Assembly: GCA_027324025.1 (NCBI GenBank)
Contig: DAHVYW010000124.1
Coordinates: 1 to 15,583, forward strand
Origin: JAJZQD01 sp021847735
Lineage (GTDB): Bacteria; Bacillota; Thermincolia; Thermincolales; UBA2595
Direction of reading: 5' to 3'
Length of the DNA: 15,583 bases
Positions 11,041 to 15,583 of the stretch are shown here, in pieces. Every line of letters begins with the position of its first letter. Within the stretch, counting starts at the first letter, position 1. The position numbers and the translations under genes were made by a program. The notes under the pieces are model-generated. The model was not told the DNA's origin. It searched no databases and saw nothing but the letters and a program-made list of their open reading frames with translations.

Positions 11041-13161
11041 CTATTTCCATTCCAGCATAATACTATCCCCGTTTCGGAGCGGGGTGGTAAATTCGCCCGG
11101 AATCCCGTTCACCTTCATATCGAGCTTAGTCCCGCCCGCGGGAGGCCTTAAGGGGAAATCTATTCTGGTCAGGATATCAGTTAAAATAATATCCTCCCTC
11201 GGAATCTCGACCCGTTCCTGGTTGACGTATACCACGGTTATACCAGGTTCAACCTCATTATTGTCGGCTGCCACTTCAAAAGACGACTGAATATAATGTT
11301 CACCGTCCTTATCGTCAGGATTCCCCTCACTGTTGACCGGTTCACCCATGCTGTCCTCTGCCGGTGAATTGTATACCGGCAGTTCACCGCCCGGTTCATG
11401 GGACTCGGGTAACCCGGCTTTTTCTATTACTATATCGTCCCCGTCCACAATTTCAGCCATAACATCAACTACACGTTCGTTGACATAAATCTGATAATCG
11501 TTTTCGCCCTCACCGTAGCCGGCAATCTCCAGAACCTCGGCAATTGTCCTGGGCAGGTAACACGTAATCCTGGCGTTGTCTATAAGTTCATCGTAATAAG
11601 TAATTATCTGGCCGTTCATAGTAATTACCGGACTTATGGCGAAGGGTTCCTCATTGATGCCTATATTAATCGGTAAAATGTCGGGGACAACGTCGTAAAT
11701 ATACCCCTTGGCATTTTCCCCATCCTGGGCCTCCACAAACTCTATAATATCATTATGTTTAACCTGGGTGTCTATCGTAACATCCTGTCCGTTTAACTTT
11801 ATGACTGCCGGGACTCCCCGTCCTCCTTTGACAATTTTCAGCTCTCCGTTAACTACTACGGTAAGGGCCATACCCAGCCTGGGCTGGGTTTTGCGTATGT
11901 TGACTCCAGCCGCCAACAGTGCATCAGCTACTGTACCCCGGTTCACTTCAAACAGTCTAATCTGGCGGTTGTTGACCATTACCCTGGCGAAACCGAGACC
12001 CTTATGTTCATAAGAAGTGACAGCTATCCCAATCGGTGTGACAGCCTCAGGTCCCACCAGTTCCTGGGCCCCATACACTTCGGAAATAGCTTCCCTGCCC
12101 CTGATTGCCACTCTCTGCTTAGAGAGTCCGAGATTTTCGGCCAGGACATCTTTTAGAAGAGGGGTCAAACTGCCTCCCCCGATACAGATAACAGCCTGGG
12201 GAGTCCTGCCGTTAAGTTCGATTATCTTTTCGCTGATCTGTTTTGTCAGAAACCGGATTGAGTCTGAAATGACGTCCAGCGCTTCAGTTTTGGAAATAGC
12301 ATGTTCGATACCCAGCACATCGGCAAACTTGATTTCTTCACTGTTATCTATGGAGCGTTTGACAGTCTCGGCGCAGTTAAAATCAACCAGGTAATGCTGG
12401 GATATTTTCTCCGTGATTTCATCTCCGGCCACCGGAACCATACCGTAACCGACTATCGACCCGTCATCTGTGATGGCGATGTCAGAAGTACCGGCCCCAA
12501 TATCGACAAGGGCAATGTTTAGCTGTCTCATGCTGGGCGGCACTACAACGGCGCTGGCAGCTATCGGCTCCAGGGTAAGGCTGGTCATCTCCAAATCCAC
12601 TCTTTGCAGGGCAGCGAACAGTGAGTCAACGACCACCCTCGGTAAAAATGTGGCAATTACCTCCACACCCATGTTTTTACCTTTTTGGCCATAAAGGTTA
12701 CCGATTTTGTATCCGTCCAATTCGTAATGGACAACACTGTAGCCTACACAGTGATAGTTAAAGGAGTCTTCATCCGCGTCAGGCTCAACATTAGTCAGTT
12801 TAAATTGCGCTTCCTGGACGGCCTGCAGCTCGAGGCGCAGGATATCGTCCCGGTGGATTTCTTTGAACTCTAAAATGTCCGTGTTTACCTTAAGCCTCAC
12901 GGTTTTCAGGGCACGCCCGGCGGCCGCTACAGCCACATGGGCGAGTTTTTGACCTATCTTTGTCTCCAGTTTTTCCTTCACAGTTCGAATGGCTTTAGCC
13001 ACCTGTTCAATGTCATGAATCTGGCCGTCTATCATGGCCCGGTTCTGGTGCTCCAGGTGTTCGAACGCAACAATTTCCAGGCCTTTCGGGGTTTCCTGCA
13101 TGACAACCCCTACCACCGACCTGGTTCCAATATCCAGGGCGAAAATATAGTTTTCGGACAT
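11041..13161 (-). CDS. Long FtsA/PilM-like actin-fold protein with beta-grasp-like tail
   Basis: This 706-residue protein begins with an actin-fold ATPase domain (about 1-380). Phosphate-1 motif DIGTRSVVGVV is at 10-20, phosphate-2 motif VDIGAGTSDIAI at 219-230, and adenosine motif GGGSLTPLL at 328-336. Block spacing is like FtsA and PilM, with an SHS2-type insertion around 85-190. Canonical FtsA is about 420 residues and ends in an amphipathic membrane helix; this protein instead has about 315 extra residues. That tail repeats short modules built round V/L/M-N-G or V-N-N/E/Q turns, seven such turns in all, with an acidic linker (about 570-620). These look like beta-grasp (ubiquitin-like) units. 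It is therefore a paralogue rather than the division FtsA, with an unknown role in envelope assembly or sporulation. The ATG follows AAGGAGGGG at 9 bases. Confidence 0.85.
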   Translation of the reverse strand: MSENYIFALDIGTRSVVGVVMQETPKGLEIVAFEHLEHQNRAMIDGQIHDIEQVAKAIRTVKEKLETKIGQKLAHVAVAAAGRALKTVRLKVNTDILEFKEIHRDDILRLELQAVQEAQFKLTNVEPDADEDSFNYHCVGYSVVHYELDGYKIGNLYGQKGKNMGVEVIATFLPRVVVDSLFAALQRVDLEMTSLTLEPIAASAVVVPPSMRQLNIALVDIGAGTSDIAITDDGSIVGYGMVPVAGDEITEKISQHYLVDFNCAETVKRSIDNSEEIKFADVLGIEHAISKTEALDVISDSIRFLTKQISEKIIELNGRTPQAVICIGGGSLTPLLKDVLAENLGLSKQRVAIRGREAISEVYGAQELVGPEAVTPIGIAVTSYEHKGLGFARVMVNNRQIRLFEVNRGTVADALLAAGVNIRKTQPRLGMALTVVVNGELKIVKGGRGVPAVIKLNGQDVTIDTQVKHNDIIEFVEAQDGENAKGYIYDVVPDILPINIGINEEPFAISPVITMNGQIITYYDELIDNARITCYLPRTIAEVLEIAGYGEGENDYQIYVNERVVDVMAEIVDGDDIVIEKAGLPESHEPGGELPVYNSPAEDSMGEPVNSEGNPDDKDGEHYIQSSFEVAADNNEVEPGITVVYVNQERVEIPREDIILTDILTRIDFPLRPPAGGTKLDMKVNGIPGEFTTPLRNGDSIMLEWK

Positions 13162-13261
13162 ATCTGAAACCCCTCCTTATTAAAGGGCAATACAACCTTT
13201 TACTAATTCGACCAGAAAAGACAAAATTCCTGCCGGGTGGCAGAAAAATGAACTCTCTCCA

Positions 13262-13434
13262 TCAAAAGGGACAGCCCCTTTTCGCAAAAAAGGAAGAGGC
13301 GGGTGTATTCCGGAGAGCGGTCTGACGTCGTCGGCAAACCACCCCGTAAGGGGTGGTTTGCCGAACGGCGTTGTTGCCGCTCGAATATATCCGCATCTTC
13401 CTTTTTTGTGCAAAGTAAAGGAGCTGTCTTTTGA
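13262..13434. mobile_element. 173-bp palindromic MITE-like element
   Basis: The left half (13262-13345) and the reverse complement of the right half (13350-13434) can be aligned along their whole length, about 84 bases each, with only scattered changes and small gaps. Both begin TCAAAAG, continue with ACAGC and CCTTT, AAAAAAGGAAGA, GCGG, TATTC and GAGCGG, and end in a perfect 14-bp stem CGGCAAACCACCCC around the loop GTAA. It holds no plausible gene, and the two halves have diverged. This is the structure of a foldback miniature transposable element. No target-site duplication is evident. It begins right after the cheR stop codon and could act as its 3' end. Confidence 0.8.
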
Positions 13435-14211
13435 CTATTCCCCTTTTTTATAAAAGAATGAAGCCACCAGCGAATACCCTATTTCCCTGGCCTGGAAAAT
13501 CTGTTCCGTACTTCCCGTAAACAATACCCCGCCAAGCTTGAGGGCTGCGTAGAATTTGCGGTATAACTCGGCTTTGCTTTCCTCTGTAAAGTAAATAACG
13601 ACATTCCGGCAAAGAATTAAGTCGTAGTTGAAATCAAAGCCTTCCCTGAGCAGGTTATGCTTGCCAAATTTAACCTTCCGCTTAACTTCGTCAGAGACGG
13701 TAACATTATTCCCCTCCTGGGTAAAATACTTGGTAACGTAACTTTTTGGAAGATTTGCTACCGCTTTGTCCCCATATACCCCGGCTTTTGCCTTGTTTAG
13801 TACCTCGTCGTCAACATCACTGGCAAACAATGAAAAGTAAACATTGGGAAAATGGTTCATTATCACCATTGCAAGGGTGTAAGGCTCTTCACCTGTAGAA
13901 CAGCCTGCACTCCAGATTTTCAGAGAATGGGAATTTTCGATTAACCCCGGCAAAATTTTAGTCTCCAGTACATTCCACTGGGTAGGGTTCCTGTAAAATT
14001 CCGAAACGTTTATGGTTAAAGTGTCCACAAACTTTCGCCAGTGCTGGATCTCCTTTTCCATCAAATCAAGGTAATCGTGATAGTTTGCGATTTTTAAGCT
14101 GCGCATCAGGCTATTGATCCGTCTCTCCATTTGAGGACGTTTATAGCCGGTTAAATCCAGTCCTTTCCTTCTCCTTAAATCCTCAAGAAACGTCTCATAT
14201 GCATCTGGCAT
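13435..14211 (-). CDS. cheR: Chemotaxis methyltransferase CheR
   Basis: This 258-residue protein has the CheR layout: an all-helical N-terminal domain (about 1-75, YETFLEDLRRRKGLDL, MERRINSLMRSL) and a SAM-dependent methyltransferase domain. Landmarks are TINVSEFYRNP near 86, KIWSAGCSTGEEPYTLAM near 118 (SAM-binding loop), FASDVDDEVLNKA near 148 and LILCRNVVIYF near 209. It methylates glutamate side chains of chemoreceptors at the cytoplasmic face of the membrane. There is no C-terminal NWETF-like tether. The ATG follows GAGGGG at 9 bases. No other chemotaxis genes lie nearby, and a palindromic element follows the stop at once. Confidence 0.95.
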   Translation of the reverse strand: MPDAYETFLEDLRRRKGLDLTGYKRPQMERRINSLMRSLKIANYHDYLDLMEKEIQHWRKFVDTLTINVSEFYRNPTQWNVLETKILPGLIENSHSLKIWSAGCSTGEEPYTLAMVIMNHFPNVYFSLFASDVDDEVLNKAKAGVYGDKAVANLPKSYVTKYFTQEGNNVTVSDEVKRKVKFGKHNLLREGFDFNYDLILCRNVVIYFTEESKAELYRKFYAALKLGGVLFTGSTEQIFQAREIGYSLVASFFYKKGE

Positions 14212-14285
14212 TAGTTCTACCCCTCTGTCATTTTACTGTCATGGGCCATTGAAACACCTCTCCGCTTCGTTTACAGCCCCTTATC

Positions 14286-14534
14286 TTACTTTACCAATTT
14301 GATTTTATACTGTTGGTGGCATTTGTTGCAGAAGTTTTCTTTGGTTTCATTCCGTTTTTTGTGGCAGTCAAGACAGAACTTGTTCAGGTCGGCGTGGCGC
14401 GCAGCCACTGCACCGTGGTCTTTAATCCATTTGTCCCTGTCCCCGCCGTGGAAAAAACGGCTTGCGGTGGCAAAATACACCACAACAATCAGTGTCAGCA
14501 CCAAAAGAACAGTGATAATGTGCTTTTTGTTCAT
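14286..14534 (-). CDS. Membrane-anchored diheme c-type cytochrome
   Basis: This 82-residue protein has a basic start (MNKKH) and one membrane helix (about residues 6-24, IITVLLVLTLIVVVYFATA), acting as an uncleaved anchor. A small extracytoplasmic part carries two heme c sites, CLDCH (54-58) and CNKCH (69-73). Extra histidines at 29, 40 and 47 may be the sixth ligands. It resembles a minimal NapC/NrfH-type or cytochrome c7-like electron carrier facing the outside. The partner reductase is not in the window. The ATG at 14534 is preferred over the GTG at 14546, because the latter lies within the AAGGAG ribosome site. It lies 89 bases downstream of the hemL stop, on the same strand. Confidence 0.85.
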   Translation of the reverse strand: MNKKHIITVLLVLTLIVVVYFATASRFFHGGDRDKWIKDHGAVAARHADLNKFCLDCHKKRNETKENFCNKCHQQYKIKLVK

Positions 14535-14623
14535 CAACTCTCCCACTCCTTTGGCAATAGTTTTATTCGTTAGAAATTGACTAATTCCTCTATTTCCTTC
14601 TTAAAAATGACACGGTTTCCACA

Positions 14624-15583
14624 TTATTTTTTTGATTGTTCCCCGGCTTGCAGGGTCGCCTTAAAGGCCTCAAAGGCAGCATCAACAGTTTTTGTGATAT
14701 CTTCGTCGGAATGGGCAAGGGATACAAAAGCCGCTTCAAACTGGGACGGAGCCAGGTAAATTCCTTGGTCGAGCATAGACCTAAAGAAAATCCCGAATTT
14801 CCCTGTATCTGAGGTGCAGGCACTGGCGTAATCGGTAACCTTTTGGGACGTGAAAAAGGTGCAAACCATGGATCCCACCCGGTTAAAAGATACCCTGACA
14901 CCTGCCCTGTCGGCAGCGGCAGCGAGGCCTTCGGCCAGTTTGGCCGATTTATTTTCCAGTTCCTCGTAAACCCCTGGTTTTTGAAGGGCCGTTAGTGCAG
15001 TGATTCCGGCTGTCATAGCCAGAGGGTTCCCTGACAGGGTTCCGGCCTGATAAATCGGGCCCGAAGGGGCTATTTTCTCCATAATTTCTTTCCGGCCGCC
15101 GTAAGCGCCAACCGGCAAGCCTCCACCGATAATTTTCCCGAGGCAGGTGAGGTCAGGCTCAATGTCAAACCTAACTTGAGCCCCACCGTAAGCAACCCTG
15201 AATCCCGTCATTACCTCATCAAATATCAATAATGCTCCGTTATTGCGGGTGATTTCGCGGAGCCCTTCCAGAAATCCCGGCAGTGGCGGGACAACACCCA
15301 TGTTGCCGGCGACCGGTTCAACAATAACTGCCGCAATATCGTCACCTTCCAATTCAAAGATCTTCTTTACGGTATCCAGGTCATTGAACTGGGCAGTAAT
15401 CGTATTATTGGCCGTGTTGGCCGGAACGCCCGGGCTTGTTGGAACACCCAGAGTCAGCGCCCCTGAACCGGCCTTAATCAGCAGGGAGTCGGCATGGCCG
15501 TGATAGCATCCCTCGAATTTGACGATGGCGCTCCTGCCCGTGTATCCGCGGGCGAGCCTGATCGCGCTCATGGTCGCCTCGGT
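14624..15583 (-). CDS. hemL: Glutamate-1-semialdehyde aminotransferase, 5' end cut by window edge
   Basis: The frame runs from the stop at 14624 to the window edge; its first visible residues TEATMSAIRLARGYTGR belong to the well-known NSGTEATMSAIR block, so about 120 residues are missing. Visible landmarks are CYHGHADSLL, GVPTSPGVP, VAAVIVEPVAGNMG-like text, LIFDEVMTGFR (Asp binding the PLP ring), LGKIIGGGLPVGAYGG (Lys forming the PLP Schiff base) and AGTLSGNPLAMTAG. It converts glutamate-1-semialdehyde to 5-aminolevulinate, the first dedicated tetrapyrrole precursor in the C5 pathway. Other hem genes would be expected upstream, beyond the edge. No terminator is evident before the cytochrome gene. 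Confidence 0.97.
   Translation of the reverse strand, partial: TEATMSAIRLARGYTGRSAIVKFEGCYHGHADSLLIKAGSGALTLGVPTSPGVPANTANNTITAQFNDLDTVKKIFELEGDDIAAVIVEPVAGNMGVVPPLPGFLEGLREITRNNGALLIFDEVMTGFRVAYGGAQVRFDIEPDLTCLGKIIGGGLPVGAYGGRKEIMEKIAPSGPIYQAGTLSGNPLAMTAGITALTALQKPGVYEELENKSAKLAEGLAAAADRAGVRVSFNRVGSMVCTFFTSQKVTDYASACTSDTGKFGIFFRSMLDQGIYLAPSQFEAAFVSLAHSDEDITKTVDAAFEAFKATLQAGEQSKK

Noticed and set aside
12017..12394. 125-codon plus-strand frame
   Set aside because: It is the antisense of the FtsA-like gene, which has clear nucleotide-binding motifs in its own frame.
13332..13363. Second GEMM-like riboswitch
   Set aside because: GGCAAACC and a GTAA loop look similar, but the return strand is a perfect complement rather than GGGRCGCAAA, and no CUAA receptor block or GCC-GUUGCC end follows; it is the core of the palindromic element.
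13180..13413. 77-codon minus-strand frame
   Set aside because: It lies mostly within the large palindrome and has no ribosome site or recognisable content.

Overview
The window looks like chromosomal DNA from a spore-forming, motile, anaerobic Firmicute, most probably of the Peptococcaceae type (Desulfotomaculum, Pelotomaculum or Thermincola-like). This is inferred from a Spo0E-family phosphatase preceded by Spo0A boxes, YlqG/YlqH-like flagellar-type proteins, CheR, an HD-GYP protein, a small membrane-anchored c-type cytochrome, a pyruvoyl-type arginine decarboxylase, and strong AGGAGG ribosome sites. No species can be named from the sequence alone. Almost everything is on the minus strand; the exceptions are a two-gene stress-type cassette (3503-5140) and one predicted 33-residue membrane peptide (8593-8694).

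Layout. 1-90 is an unassigned edge. 135-462 is a four-gene tRNA operon (Val-Asp-Phe-Gly, transcribed leftwards) with a clear promoter and a long terminator hairpin. 617-853 is an HMA-fold protein with an altered metal loop. 931-3177 is a polyamine cluster in the order arginine decarboxylase, spermidine synthase, agmatinase, with its own promoter and an internal terminator-like hairpin. 3503-5140 carries a YflT/GSP17M-like protein and a two-domain PRC-barrel protein. 5235-7729 holds a stand-alone FlhB C-terminal domain, a FliK/YlqG-like protein with 24-bp tandem repeats, and a small unknown gene. 7848-9077 holds a membrane protein and a MutT-type Nudix hydrolase. 9209-10517 is an HD-GYP gene behind a c-di-GMP-I (GEMM) riboswitch with a terminator. 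10583-10900 is a Spo0E-like gene with two Spo0A boxes upstream. 11041-13161 is a long FtsA/PilM-like actin-fold protein, bracketed by two structured non-coding elements: three hairpins at 10923-11025 and a 173-bp near-perfect palindrome at 13262-13434. The window ends with cheR, a diheme cytochrome and the 3' part of hemL.

How the genes fit together. The polyamine genes give a route from arginine through agmatine to putrescine and spermidine (or through aminopropylagmatine). The HD-GYP gene appears to be controlled by the molecule its enzyme would degrade. Spo0E would dephosphorylate Spo0A~P, and the Spo0A boxes upstream suggest feedback there too. HemL makes a heme precursor beside a heme-binding cytochrome. 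The most notable non-coding features are the GEMM riboswitch, the large palindrome, and the hairpin array that resembles an IS200/IS605 end.
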